Of a stretch of DNA of 64,000 bases, positions 1 to 10,463 are shown piece by piece. The translations under genes were made by a program, and so were the position numbers. Below the pieces are notes generated by a model. That model searched no databases, was not told where the DNA came from, and worked only from the letters and a program-made list of their open reading frames with translations. Numbering within the stretch: the first letter of the stretch is position 1; each line of letters opens with the position of its first letter. The DNA comes from Siphonodentalium dalli (lineage: Eukaryota > Mollusca > Scaphopoda > Gadilida > Siphonodentaliidae), in contig CP136066.1 in assembly GCA_032622095.1 (NCBI GenBank), positions 198,700,816 to 198,764,815 of the forward strand, written 5' to 3'.

Positions 1-1138
1 TAAAAACAATTCATAATGTAAATGTAGCACAATATTTCTATATGGGATAACAAGTCTTAATACATTATCTAACCAAAATCACACATTGTGATGATCATTA
101 ATTGATTTTCCAATTATTCAAATATTTTCACTGAATTAGTTCTGTTGGAAATGTTCAACCATAGGGCGGGTGATAGTTGGAAACATTGAGGTATCATTTG
201 AAAAATTCTAACCAAACAAATGGAATTTCCCAAACTTGGGAATTTGGGTCTGGTTTGGGGTAGGGGGTGGCTGGCAGTTAGAACTTATAATGTGGACATT
301 GATCCCCAGCTCAACTTGGAGAATTGCAATCCAACAATTTCCTACAACAAGACAGTCAATGACTGTGGGGTCGCTCACCTGATTGTAAAGACTGAGACTC
401 TGAAGACTACAACAGTCAGTAATTGTCAAAATCACTTAAGACAAGTAATTCTAAACAGTGATATAGCTGGAGGTTCTCAGATGAGCAAGGCTCTTCACCT
501 TGAAATTTTCAATAGCACACCACTGACAAATCTCCAACCCCTTACCCTTTTTAAACAAGACAACCAGACCACAGTTCTAAGTTCACAAAATTCCTTTTGC
601 ACATCCCTCTTAGAATTAAATTTTACAGCTGGTACCAGCACTTCAATCTCTCGAACTTGGAAATTACCAACCTGACATCGCCCATAAAGTTAAAATCTGT
701 GGCCATTTTGGTCTAACAGTTTAACCCGAACCCGAAGTAGGAAAATATGGACTGTTTCTGGTTGAAAAATCAAATCTAAAAACTAATGTATCAGGCATGA
801 AATTTCCAACTGTTTAAAATTTTGATCAAAGTAGGGGGTCAAAACCCCACCCCTCTATACTTCCGCCTCATTGCCCATCACCCAGGCAGCTTAGAAATCA
901 ATAGGAATATATATATTGTTATACCAGTATAAAACAGTATAGATACAGGTAGTGTGGGTGGTTGAGAGTTAAATCTCTTATCTCTGCCCCTATTTGAACA
1001 AACGTGAATCCCCATCTATGAGATCCATTCATCTAGAAATTTCAAACGGTAGATTTTAAGAGTTAAAGAGAACTGATTTCAGACTATTTCAGAAATTCAG
1101 ACTAAAATCATAGTTTTGAGTCTTTTGACTGCGATACA
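1..1138. other. No gene recognised
   Basis: An open frame of 151 codons lies on the plus strand at 220-675, but its translation is low-complexity, resembles no family I know and has no convincing splice context. The stretch may be upstream intron of the cystatin gene that begins further right. I see no RNA gene, array or clear terminal inverted repeat. Confidence 0.5.
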
Positions 1139-1372
1139 TTAATGCTTTGAATAGTCATCGACAAGTAGCTCCCTTAAGAAATGTTCAGATAATAAGTAAT
1201 TAGTTCAACAAATGACCTATGGACTTATAAATAGCAAAACATAGGACGCCTCTACTTTGATCATGTCATCAGCTCATTTTCCCTGAAAACTCCCTCCAGA
1301 TGAATAATAGACCATTCCAATGTATACTTATATAACTGGATGGGAGAATCCATTTAGTATATAAAAGGTTAA
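1139..1372 (-). mobile_element. TTAA-flanked MITE, CCCTTTCTATAC family (degenerate copy)
   Basis: TTAA lies at both ends. The interior is the reverse complement of the cleaner copy at 7103-7371: it shares the 'aatgttcagataataag' block and the 'ggatgggagaatccatttag' block in reverse order. TTAA target sites with a CCC-starting terminal repeat fit non-autonomous piggyBac-type elements; that family assignment is inference. This copy is diverged at its termini. Confidence 0.6.
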
Positions 1373-1668
1373 AAGTTGAAAAAGAAATAAATTTCTAGTG
1401 TTTTCAGGCTTTTCATTACCAAATGTTGTGGGTTTTGTAGCTGGGTTTTGGCCTTAAAATTTGCAACTTTTGAAATTTTAGACTTCACTATGTTCCCGGG
1501 CCAATGCAAATTTCCGAAACAATTAATATTTGTGTGTTGTAATTAGTAGCCTGGTAGAGATTAGACAATCTTCAACATGTAAGCTCTGTCTCAGATCATG
1601 CCATGAATCTCTACTCTGGCTAACGCCCATATAGATCATATTTCACCAGTACAAAACCTAGGAACTGT

Positions 1669-2034
1669 TTAACCCTTTACCCAACAAACCGGCCAAATAA
1701 AGCTGCAACAGCCTAAATTATCTTGGGTCTGTCTCAATAAAACCATACAAATATGGATATCATTGACCACATTGTGATGGTTACAGTTATGCCCTGTGCC
1801 AATGCATTCTCTTATATATGCGAGTCGACCATAGGTCGCCTCGCATATATAAGAGAATGCATTGGCCTAAAAAAAATCTTTTTTTAACACTTTTTCTTAC
1901 ATTCTTTAACAATTTTATAATTTTTAATGTGTTAAGCCTATGCATTCTCTTATATATGCGAGGCGACCTATGGTCGACTCGCATATATAAGAGAATGCAT
2001 TGGCACAGGGCCCTTCTGTTGGGTAAAGGGTTAA
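1669..2034 (+). mobile_element. TTAA-flanked MITE, CCCTTTACCCAACA family, with two hairpins (copy A1)
   Basis: The element is bounded by TTAA (1669-1672 and 2031-2034) with terminal inverted repeats CCCTTTACCCAACA / TGTTGGGTAAAGGG. Inside are two ~69 bp hairpins at 1799-1867 and about 1937-2003, in opposite orientation, separated by a T-rich spacer. Full-length relatives of about 400 bp are at 7680-8079, 18406-18805 and 26939-27338; this copy is about 34 bp shorter. There is no coding capacity. TTAA plus a CCC terminus suggests mobilisation by a piggyBac-type transposase. Confidence 0.9.
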
Positions 2035-2425
2035 GGCCGGGAATATATTTCTTTGTTAACACATGTTTCTCAATAGTCAACTGCACATTAGGGGGTGGTC
2101 TCAGCTCAAGATCGCATGCTTTTCTGTGGACCGATATTGCAATAAACATTGAATTAGTTACCCAGGAGAAATTCCATAATTGTCAGCGACGCAAAGCAAA
2201 ATCACTCAGATTCACTTAAATCATGCAATTTCGAGATTGGAGCTTCACCTAGTGAAGTACATTATTAAGGAACACGTAATAACTAAGAAGTATATTCCTC
2301 ATGTTATATTTTCAGCTTTACAGGGTTCCCTGTCAAAACTTCAAAAAGATCACATATTTTGTACTGGTGGAATTCTTGTTCTTGAACCTTGACCTTCATC
2401 CTCTCATGCAATGGGTTGCCTTGGT

Positions 2426-2661
2426 TTAACCCTTTGAGTGCCAGGTCAATTTTTGTATCGACCCCATATACCCTGTGCCAATGCATTCTCTTATATATGC
2501 GAGTCGACCATAGGTCGCCTCGCATATATAAGAGAATGCATTGGCCTAACAATATATTTTATTTTTTTTACAATTTTAATAATTTATTCTTATATTCTGT
2601 AACAGACTTATTTTGTAGGTTTAGGGCCGATGAGATCGGCCCCTGGCACTCAAAGGGTTAA
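2426..2661 (+). mobile_element. TTAA-flanked MITE, CCCTTTGAGTGCCAGG family, one hairpin
   Basis: TTAA ends at 2426-2429 and 2658-2661; terminal repeats CCCTTTGAGTGCCAGG / CCTGGCACTCAAAGGG. The interior carries one copy of the same ~69 bp hairpin (about 2479-2547) found in the unrelated-terminus families A and D. Its right TTAA is also the left TTAA of the next element, so two elements share one target site. Confidence 0.85.
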
Positions 2662-2937
2662 CAAATTATATACCAAATTGATTCTCCCATTCAGTTATAA
2701 AAGTATACATTAGAACAGTCTATTATTCATTTAGAGGGGTGTTCAGGTGTTAAAAGCAGATGACAGACAGAAAACAGATAATACAAGAGCAGAACTGAGG
2801 ATTCATATTTATTGGTGGGAAATGTTCAGATAATAAGTTCAACAAACGACCTATTGTTGTTTAATTGTTGAAGTTATTATTTGAACATTTTATATGGGAA
2901 CTAATTGTCAATGAGTATTTCATATAGAAAGTATTAA
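2658..2937 (+). mobile_element. TTAA-flanked MITE, CCCTTTCTATAC family (degenerate)
   Basis: Homologous to 7103-7371: it shares 'gattctcccattcagttata', 'gaacagtctattattcattt' and the block where 'gttcagataataagttcaac' is followed by an inverted copy of itself. TTAA is at both ends; the terminal repeats have decayed. Confidence 0.65.
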
Positions 2938-3095
2938 AGACACATTATGGACTTGTTCGGGTATGTGAAGCTGATAGGTTAGCATTTAGGCCTATGCCAA
3001 CTGGAGGAATGCAGAATTTTAGTAACATCGCCGAAAATTTCAAGCAAATCGAACGTGCCACTCCATAGAAATCATGGTCGGAACTACCATCAATT
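2938..3095 (+). repeat. Old dispersed repeat shared with 45,567-47,100
   Basis: The stretch 'atggacttgttcgggt' followed by 'atgccaactg' and 'aaatcgaacgtgccactcca' recurs at 45,567-45,633 and 47,007-47,100. There it is interrupted by a hAT-like element, so this copy represents the empty site. Confidence 0.7.
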
Positions 3096-3417
3096 GTTAA
3101 TATTTATTTACTTCTCGATTCGGGGCGCAACTATCTGCGATAAACTAAGGAAAACGATTTAACCTTCCAGAATCACTGCAATTAATTAATATATAAGAAT
3201 GGCGATGTGTGTTGCCAATTTGGATATAATATTTGTAAAAATAACTACTTTGAGCAAGAATATACTCCATTTCTATCTGATCACCATGCCGGAGTGTTTC
3301 ACATCACTTTAAACATATTTTAATACATAAACATCAATCAAATAATTATTGTTATTATTAATGAGTCCTTGACCTTCATCCTCTTATTTCCAATGAGTTG
3401 TCTTCATGTGTTGGCAG

Positions 3418-3534
3418 GTTGTTGCAGGTGTGGTGTACAAGATGGACCTGATCTTTCAGAAATCGACCACACTCAAATCATCTGGACATCAAGTGACGGT
3501 AGCGACTGGTTGTACTCCTGATCCTAATGGAGCT
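3418..3534 (+). CDS. Cystatin-type protease inhibitor, middle exon (QVVAG loop)
   Basis: Cystatins are small inhibitors of papain-like cysteine proteases, usually secreted. The exon lies between a 3' splice site (...ttggcag) and a donor (gtgagttc). It reads 39 codons in frame, starting VVAGVVYKMDLIF. A glutamine preceding VVAG would make the QVVAG first hairpin loop that enters the protease cleft; that codon would lie in the previous exon. The downstream exon at 4202 continues in phase 0 with the expected Cys-rich end. I found no upstream exon (signal peptide, N-terminal Gly and helix) in 1-3417; it is outside the window or unrecognised. The intron that follows carries a TA-flanked MITE starting 26 bases after the donor. 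Confidence 0.8.
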
Positions 3535-3560
3535 GTGAGTTCAAAACACTAAGTCAACTA

Positions 3561-3690
3561 CAATAAATGACTCCTTAACCACAGCAGAATTATGAGTAAT
3601 TTTTCAGGATTTAGTCAGAAATATGGCTTGTTGCCATTCATCGGAAAGCTCTCACTGTGGTTGAGGAGTTGATTATTTAGGGCATTACTG
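3561..3690. mobile_element. TA-flanked mariner-like MITE fragment in the cystatin intron
   Basis: The right end GGGCATTACTG followed by TA, and 'ccacagcagaattatgagta', match the complete foldback element at 35,717-35,929 and the copies at 58,429-58,824. The second arm is largely missing. TA target and CAGT terminus suggest Tc1/mariner mobilisation (inference). Confidence 0.6.
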
Positions 3691-3790
3691 TATTGAATAG
3701 ATCTTTTTAGAGGGACTCATGGCCCATAAAGCGGGTTTATGCAAAAAAATTTTAAAGTCTGTTAAACAACTATCATCAACAGGTTATATG

Positions 3791-3887
3791 AACGATACAA
3801 ATAACATGGTAATTATGATGAAAATGAGTTTATAAATTTGAGTCATAAACTAATTTTCATTATAATTACCATATTATTTGTATCGTT
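3791..3887. repeat. Imperfect ~45 bp-arm palindrome
   Basis: Left arm from 'aacgatacaaata' pairs with right arm ending 'tatttgtatcgtt', with a few mismatches and a short loop. It is probably a decayed foldback MITE lying in the cystatin intron. No target duplication is clear. Confidence 0.6.
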
Positions 3888-4201
3888 GAGAGCCCATATG
3901 TGTAGTGACACACTAATCCATGGCTCAAATTCATTTATTTTTTGCATTTATTCTGTTGAGTATAAATGGAGATAGTCCCATAAATGTCCGGATTTAGTGT
4001 ACAGTCCCCCTTATAGAATATAGAATCAATTATTGTCCGAATATTGCATTATTTTGTAAAAAAATTGGTGTGATGTCAATACACAGTACCAGTCATGTGT
4101 TTCTTACCAAGACACCTTTTATGCATAGATTGTCAAAAGTTCAGTACCATTCGTATTTTATGTTCCAAGTTACTTAAAACGTAAGGTTTTTTTTTTTGCA
4201 G

Positions 4202-4294
4202 AGAAGAATGTGTAATGTACAGGTACAATATCAGTCATGGAAGGAGGTACAATATCAAAACGAGGGCTTTGCATGTGTGAGTAGCATTAGTTAA
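4202..4294 (+). CDS. Cystatin-type protease inhibitor, terminal exon
   Basis: A long T-tract and gcag form the 3' splice site at 4191-4201. The exon reads 30 codons to TAA at 4292-4294, starting RRMCNVQVQYQSWKE and ending FACVSSIS. This matches the end of cystatins: Cys, a beta strand, a second hairpin with a conserved Trp (here SW, usually PW), then a last Cys just before the stop. A gtgagt inside the exon at 4276 could act as a donor, but the stop two codons later and the family's usual end favour a terminal exon. The phase joins exon 3418-3534 exactly. The gene converges on the KAT5 gene. Confidence 0.78.
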   Translation, partial: RRMCNVQVQYQSWKEVQYQNEGFACVSSIS

Positions 4295-4337
4295 ACTTAA
4301 AATGACTGAGATTGATTATATGGTGTTAACAAGAGCA

Positions 4338-4798
4338 ATGCTTGAGTTTAGAGTGCCTATCATTTGAAGAATGAGGTCCCCAGAGGGTGAATTTAGTGAT
4401 GCTATCCCACATAGCGGACTAGCATCACTAAATTCACCCTGTGTGGACCTCATTCTGCTTTGGCCTCATCTTTTCTCGAAAGTTTCTTTATTATAAAATT
4501 TCTATAGAAACTTCTTCACAAAGATTTTATTTCTTTTTTAGTTTAGTTTCTCTATATCCCCAATTTGGCAGACGACACATTGCATAATTGACGTTCCTAA
4601 TGGGTGTACATCATAATATTTACCATTTGAAAACTTCCATCTGAGTATATATCTCCCATAGCAGATGAGGCCATGCAGAATGAGGTTCCCAGAGGGTGAA
4701 TTTAGTGATGCTAGCCCACTATGCAGGATAGCGTCACTAAATTCACCCTCTGGGGACCTCATTCTGCAAACGACAGGCACTAAACTCAGGCATGACAA
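4338..4798. mobile_element. Two-hairpin TIR element (AGAATGAGG family), long copy
   Basis: Outer inverted repeats 'gcttgagtttagagtgcc' / 'ggcactaaactcaggc' bound two ~90 bp hairpins at 4369-4460 and 4676-4767. Each hairpin is built from 'agaatgaggtccccagaggg' and its complement. Related copies lie at 18,067, 24,777, 28,117, 29,128 and 41,040. It lies about 40 bases after the cystatin stop codon. Confidence 0.75.
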
Positions 4799-5600
4799 GT
4801 GCAATGCCACGGTGACATAATTTGCCCCTTGGCTTGTTTCAAATTAAATTTCGGAGAGATTCCATAACTTTGGAGTTATCATCGGAAAACCAATGAAATT
4901 ATAAAACCTGAAGTCACTTATTTGCTCTCGAAATTCAAAAGACGGATGCAATTGCACCCGTAATATAATCGTGAGTTAGGTTTTCTCGAACAAAATGTCA
5001 TTGTGGGATATACTTTCAAATGCCCATAACTTAACTAAGATAAGAAAGGTTCTAAATATACCTTCAAGTGGTTCAATATTGAATCAACGATTACAGTGAC
5101 CATAAACATTTTGACAAGAGGAATGAGCGCAAATTTCAGCACCTGTGAATTCAAACTTGCGAGTGCACATGGGCGTGAGAGCAATCGGTCCCGTCTCCTG
5201 GAAAGGACTGCTGAACCTATTTCGATGCATATCAAGTTTGATGGTGATCGACCAAATCTATAACTGCAGTTATCAAAGTAAATAATGAAAACTCCAATTT
5301 TTAATTCGAAAAAGGTGAGTAACTCAGTTGAACTCGGGTAAAATGGGAGGATGGACCCAAACATCGAACTTGACCCATATATTATGTTGTAACCATAGCT
5401 ACAGTTATCATCCAAAAAAAAAATTGAGCCCAAATTTTAACACAGAGGCAAAATTGAACTTGACCTTATTTTGTGGTACATGTAGTGAACCTTATACCAA
5501 ATTTCATTCCATTTAGCTTAGTAGAATGAAAGTTATCATCGGAAATGAAATATGACCTGCGGGATGGCTAGACAGCTTTTCCAGACACACTATCTTAACA
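4799..5600. other. Diverged non-coding repeat, no gene
   Basis: The sequence has phrases seen in the tandem repeats of 15.7-16.0, 17.8 and 27.8 kb ('ccataact', 'aaatttcattccatt', 'gttatcatc'). This suggests an old copy of that dispersed family. Open frames on either strand have no recognisable product. Confidence 0.4.
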
Positions 5601-5951
5601 TTAACCCTGAGATTAATGATGGGAGCCGCACTGGTGCAGCAATAAAGATCCTGTGCCAGTGCAATCTCTTATATATGCAAGTCTCCCATAGGGAGCCTCG
5701 CATATATAAGAGAATGTACTGGCTTACAAGGTCAAGGTGTATATTGACAGGCCAATGTATTCTCTTATATACGCATAGGGAACCTCGCATATATAAGAGA
5801 ATGCACTGGCTTACAAGATCAAGGTAAATATTGTTAGGCCAATGCCTTTTCTAATGCAAAATGCTCCCCAAGGGAGACTCGCATATATAAGAGAATGCAT
5901 TGGCACAGGGTTTTCGCCAAATTTCAGGAAGCTCCAGTCTGGAAGGGTTAA
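5601..5951 (-). mobile_element. TTAA-flanked MITE, family D, three hairpin modules
   Basis: TTAA at 5601-5604 and 5948-5951, with short terminal repeats TTAACCCT/AGGGTTAA. Three hairpins follow (about 5652-5722, 5752-5811, 5843-5908). They use the CTCCC/GGGAG version of the inner stem; the CCCTTTACCC family uses CGACC/GGTCG. Subterminal phrases ('ggttttcgc', 'aatttcaggaagctcc') are shared with 8349, 24,205 and 10,395-10,463. Confidence 0.75.
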
Positions 5952-6254
5952 TATCTCTTTTCTGTTGCAGGCTCCGATGTAAACAGCCGATCTAAACAAG
6001 TTATGTGACTGTCCAGAAGCCGTTTGGAAAGAGATATGTTGTTGTATTCATCCAGTATCATGTCAGTTATGGTCGGACGTTTGCCGAGCCATAAAACAAC
6101 ACTCTTAGAGCAAGTTCTGAAAAAATTTCATCCATTTATACATTCAACATAGAGCAGATTGATAATAAAGACTTATTAAATGTGCCACAATATCATTACA
6201 ATTTTATCATCCTGCTGATACCGGTATTGTCCGACATATCTTCACATGATCAAT

Positions 6255-6389
6255 ATGTGTTATATACACAATGTGTTTGTATCGATTCATGTATCGCGAC
6301 GAGGCTAGTTTTCGTGGCCACAATGGACATGAAAATTACCCGAGTCGCGATACATGAATCGTTACAAACACATTGTGTATATCACACAT
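6255..6389. repeat. Large inverted repeat, ~45 bp arms
   Basis: Left arm 'atgtgttatatacacaatgt...' to 'cgcgac' pairs with the right arm from 'gtcgcgatacatgaatcg' to 'cacacat', nearly perfectly, around a ~45 bp loop. It is a probable foldback MITE. Two diverged direct repeats containing 'gattagct' and 'acctgcaa' follow at about 6475-6570. Confidence 0.7.
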
Positions 6390-7102
6390 TTATCTACCAT
6401 TAGTGTGACAGAATCCACCACAGAAATTACATTTTAGGAGTTTCTTAAATGCCAAAACTGTTGAATTTGTGTCCGACGATTAGCTTTCTTGAGTAAATTC
6501 TCCCAACCTGCAAAGGTATCTGTGTCACGCGATTAGCTCACTTTGCTAAATTCTCACAACCTGCAAGTTCACGCGAATATGCCTAACGGAAATTGTATTC
6601 AATGGACACAATCTCTTACACCTGCATGTTTTATATAATTTATAATAAATACTGAACAAATACATATTAGTTACTTTGTGATATGTTATACCATAATACC
6701 CATTATGGTAGGAAATCAAATAATGTTAAAACCTTGGAACTATTTGTTTATAGTACGCAAGAATATACATTGGAATTTTGTTTTTATTTTTCACGCGATT
6801 GATTTTCATGATTTTGAAACAGTCAACGACGTCACGAGCGCCTTGTATCGATACAGTAATGATACAGATGTTTTTATCGCCAATTCGTTATCGCCAATTG
6901 TATCAGGGAATTTTGTAGGAAATGGCAGATAAGAAGAAGTATTTCAGGTGGCTAACCTGGGATGCTCAAAAGGGCTGAACAGCCCTCTCCCTCAACCCTC
7001 ATATTTATGCCTTTCTTGAAAAATAAAAAAGAAGCAATTTGATGGTAGATGGAGAAATGCTTCACATGATGAAATGGATATTCTATTGATATTGAGCTGA
7101 TA

Positions 7103-7371
7103 TTAACCCTTTCTATACTAAATGGATTCTCCCACCCAGTTATAAAAGTATACATTGGAACATTCTATTATTCGTTTGAAGGGGTGTTCAGGGATATAAA
7201 CAGACGACAGTATGATGAAAAGACAAAACAAGTGTAGAAGGGATCATATTCATTCTGGGAAATGTTCAGATAATAAGTTCAACAAACAACCTATTGTCTT
7301 TTGTTGAACTTATTATCTGAACATTTCCAAAGGGAACTACTCGTCAATAAGTTTAGTATAGAAAGGGTTAA
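7103..7371 (+). mobile_element. TTAA-flanked MITE, CCCTTTCTATAC family (best copy)
   Basis: Termini TTAACCCTTTCTATACTAAA and its near-exact complement lie at the two ends. A central palindrome around 'gttcagataataagttcaac' spans about 7265-7330. Relatives are at 1139, 2658, 7618 and 18,990. There is no coding capacity. Confidence 0.85.
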
Positions 7372-7621
7372 TTAGGAGATAACATACTCTGTTGAAATTT
7401 TGTGAAAACCCTGTGCCAATGCATTCTTTTATAATTGCGAGTCTCCCATAGGGAACTTTGCATATATAAGAGAAAGCATTGGCCTAACAATATTTACATT
7501 GACATTGTAAGCCAGTGAATTCACTTATATATGCGAGGCTCCCTGTAAGAGAATGCACTGGCACAGGATCTTTAATGCAGCACCAACTCAGGTAGGAATC
7601 GATGACACTTCTATCAATTAA
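7368..7621 (+). mobile_element. Family D MITE with two damaged hairpins
   Basis: TTAA at both ends and family-D phrases ('gaaattttgtgaaaaccctg', 'gcaccaactcaggtagg'). The first hairpin (about 7419-7487) is mutated. The second (about 7508-7563) has lost one inner arm, leaving 'ggctccctgtaagag'. It shares its end TTAAs with the elements on either side, giving a head-to-tail chain of insertions. Confidence 0.6.
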
Positions 7622-7679
7622 CCCTTTCTTATACTAAATGGATTCTCCCATTCAGCTGTAAAACTAAGCAATAGAACAG
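7618..7679 (+). mobile_element. Truncated CCCTTTCTATAC-family MITE
   Basis: The left 60 bases of the family seen at 7103-7371, cut where the next TTAA element begins. The missing right part is not found beyond that element. Confidence 0.6.
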
Positions 7680-8079
7680 TTAACCCTTTACCCAACAAAC
7701 CGGCCAAAACCGGCCAAATAAAGCTTCAACGGCCTAAAATATCTTCGGTCTGTCTCAATAGAACCATACAAATATGGATATCATTGGAACCGGTTCCTTG
7801 ACCACATTGTGATAGTTACAGTTATGCACTGTGCCAATGCATTCTCTTATATATGCGAGTCGACCATAGGTCGCCTCGCATATATAAGAGAATGCATTGG
7901 CCTAAAAAAAATCTTTTTTTAACACTTTTTACCATTTTTTCTTACATTCTATAACAATTTTATAATTATTAATGTGTTAAGCCAATGCATTCTCTTATAT
8001 ATGCGAGGCGACCTATGGTCGACTCGCATATATAAGAGAATGCATTGGTACAGGGCAGTTCTGTTGGGTAAAGGGTTAA
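7680..8079 (+). mobile_element. TTAA-flanked MITE, CCCTTTACCCAACA family (copy A2)
   Basis: TTAA at 7680-7683 and 8076-8079, with the same terminal repeats and two opposed hairpins (about 7837-7905 and 7981-8049) as 1669-2034. It is the full-length ~400 bp form, with the extra 'ggccaaaaccggcc' near the left end. Very high similarity to the other copies suggests recent spread. Confidence 0.9.
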
Positions 8080-8082
8080 TTA

Positions 8083-8196
8083 GGAGATAAACATACTTTG
8101 TTTAGTTGGATATTCGTGGAATGTGAATGAGTCGGCAAATTGTTTTCATGCTCGGATCCCCGAATATATCCAACTAAACAGGATATGTTTATCTCC
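8083..8196. repeat. Palindromic MITE-like sequence
   Basis: Arms starting 'ggagataaacatactttg' and ending 'ggatatgtttatctcc', with inner 'tagttggatattcg'/'cgaatatatccaacta', flank a ~40 bp centre. 'taattaggagataa' also occurs at 7369, so this is a dispersed element. Confidence 0.6.
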
Positions 8197-8348
8197 GTTA
8201 TAATTCAATTATTATTCAATCCATCAAAAAAGTTAAAAAAATTGCATTTAAAGCACTTTTTATTGGCACTATATGCTGACGTGAGATATTACTATCTCCG
8301 GAGATCAAATCTCTACGTTTGTTCCACAGGGTTACTCAGAACTGTCTG

Positions 8349-10463
8349 TTAACCCTTCCATGAAATTTTGCGAAAACCCTGTGCCAAAGCATTCTCTTGT
8401 ATACATGTGAGTCTCCCATAGGGAGCCTCACATATAAGAGAATAAATTGGCATAACAATATTTACCTTGACCTTGTAAGCCAGTGTATTCTCTTATAATT
8501 GTGAGGCTCCCTATGGGAGACTTGTATATATAAGATGAAAGTGTCAATGACACTGTAGCTCAACTTAGGTAGGGGAATAATTTAATGGTTGACAGTAAAT
8601 GGAGGAATAGGAAAGGTGCTAATTGAAATGTCTAAGTAAGACTAGATGTACATGTCAATATCAACATTCATGACAGGTTTCATAATGATCGGATCAGGGA
8701 TGTGGTGATTATGGTGTGCCAAAGGATTTATTGATGCAAAGAGTAAATTCTAAAATGGCCACTGGCAGCCATGTTTTTTTCCGAATTACCCCAAAATGAC
8801 CTGTTCCCATCTACAGCCTTTACAAATCTCATAATGATCTGATCAAAGGTACGACCTGTAGCCTGTGCCAATGGATTTAGTCATGCAAAGAGTAAATTCC
8901 AAGATGGCTGCTGGCGGCCATGTTTTTTGGCCGAACGACCCCAAAATCACTCGTTCCCATCTACATGTCATTGTTAACATCCATGACAAATTTCATGAAG
9001 TTCTGACCAAAGCTACAACCTGTAGCCCGCGCCAAAGAATTTAGTCATGCAAAGAGTAAAATCCAAGATGGCTGCTGGTGGCCATGTTTTTTGGCTGAAC
9101 GACCCCAAAATCACTCGTTCCCATCTACATGTCAATATTAACATCCATGACAAATTTCATGATGATCAGACGAACAGCACGACCTGTAGCCCGCGCCAAT
9201 GGATTGAATTTTGAAATCCAAGATGGCCACCAGCGGCCATGTTTTTTGGCCAGATGACCCCAAAATGATTCGTTCCCATCTACGTGTCAATATTCATGAC
9301 AAATTTCATAAAGATCAGACCAAAGGTACGACCTGTAGCCCATGCCAAAGGATTTAGTCATGCAAAGAGTAAAATCCAAGATGGCTGCTGGCGGCCATGT
9401 TTTTTGGCCGAACGACCCCAAAATCACACGTTCCCATCTACATGTCATTACTAACATCCATGACAAATTTCATGAAGTTCTAACCAAAGCTACAACCTGT
9501 AGCCCGCGCCAAAGAATTTAGTCATGCAAAGAGTAAAATCCAAGATGGCTGCTGGTGGCCATGTTTTTTGGCTGAACGACCCCAAAATCACTCGTTCCCA
9601 TCTACATGTCAATATTAACATCCATGACAAATTTCATGATGATCAGAGGAACAGCACGACCTGTAGCCCGCGCCAATGGATTGAATTTTGAAATCCAAGA
9701 TGGCCACCAGCGGCCATGTTTTTTGGCCAGATGACCCCAAAATGACTCGTTCCCATCTACATGTCAATGTCAATATTCATGACAAATTTCATAAAGATCA
9801 GATCAAAGGTATGACCTGTATCCCACGCCAAAGGATTTAGTCATGCAAAGAGTAAAATCCAAGATGGCTGCTGGCGGCCATGTTTTTTAGACGAATGACC
9901 CCAAAATCACTTGTTCCCATCTACATGTCATTGTTAACATCCAAGACAAATTTCATGAAGTTCCGACCAAAACTACGACATGTAGCCCGCGCCAAAGGAT
10001 TTAGTCATGCAAAGAGTAAAATCCAAGATGGCTGCTGACAGCCATGTTTTTGGCCGAACGACCCCAAAATGACTCGTTCCCATCTACATGTCAATATTAA
10101 CATCCATGACAAATTTCATGATGATCAGACGAACAGTACGACCTGTAGCCCGCGCCAATGGATTGAATTTTGAAATCCAAGATGGCCACCAGCAGCCATG
10201 TTTTTTTGGCCGAATGACCCCAAAATGACTCGTTCCCATCTACATGTCAATATCAACATTCATGACAAATTTCATAAAGATCAGACCAAAGGTACGACCT
10301 GTAGCCCGCGCCAAAGGGAATTGTTGACGGACACACGGACGACGGACGCCAAACCATGGCAATAGCTCAAACTTACAAAGTAAGTTGAGCTAATAAAGCA
10401 CAACACAGGATCTTTAATGTTGCACCAGCACAGCTCCCATCATGAACCCTGTGAAAGGGTTAA
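8349..10463 (-). mobile_element. Family D MITE split by a tandem-core element
   Basis: Left part 8349-8537 starts TTAACCCTTCCATG and carries one hairpin plus half of a second. Right part 10,394-10,463 ends with family-D phrases ('gatctttaatgttgcacc') and AGGGTTAA. The two halves are the ends of one MITE; the sequence between them is a later insertion that landed in the second hairpin. Confidence 0.7.
8538..10393 (+). mobile_element. Tandem-core element ('pearl'/Helitron-like) with ~160 bp units
   Basis: The left end AAAGTGTCAATGACACTG, then TAGCTCAACTTA, is repeated at 23,169, 43,602 and 52,621. The right end is a small hairpin (ACTTACaaaGTAAGT) followed by TTGAGCTAA. The core is about ten ~160 bp units containing 'aatccaagatggctgctgg' and 'cgttcccatctacatgtcaa'. 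Two unit types, A ('gatttagtcatgcaaag') and B ('ggattgaattttgaaatcc'), alternate A-A-B with a ~480 bp period. A 3' hairpin followed by CTAA fits Helitron ends, and the architecture resembles bivalve 'pearl' elements; both are inference. Open frames through the core are a by-product of the repeats. Confidence 0.75.

Noticed and set aside
220-675. 151-codon plus-strand frame as a gene
   Set aside because: No recognisable domain, no splice or family support, and composition like the surrounding non-coding DNA.
1669-2034. Repeated palindromes considered as a CRISPR array
   Set aside because: No regular spacers, no cas genes, and the palindromes lie inside TTAA-bounded elements of an animal genome.
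4276-4282. gtgagt in the cystatin terminal exon as a donor site
   Set aside because: The frame ends in TAA four codons later and the last Cys is where cystatins normally end; no further exon was seen.
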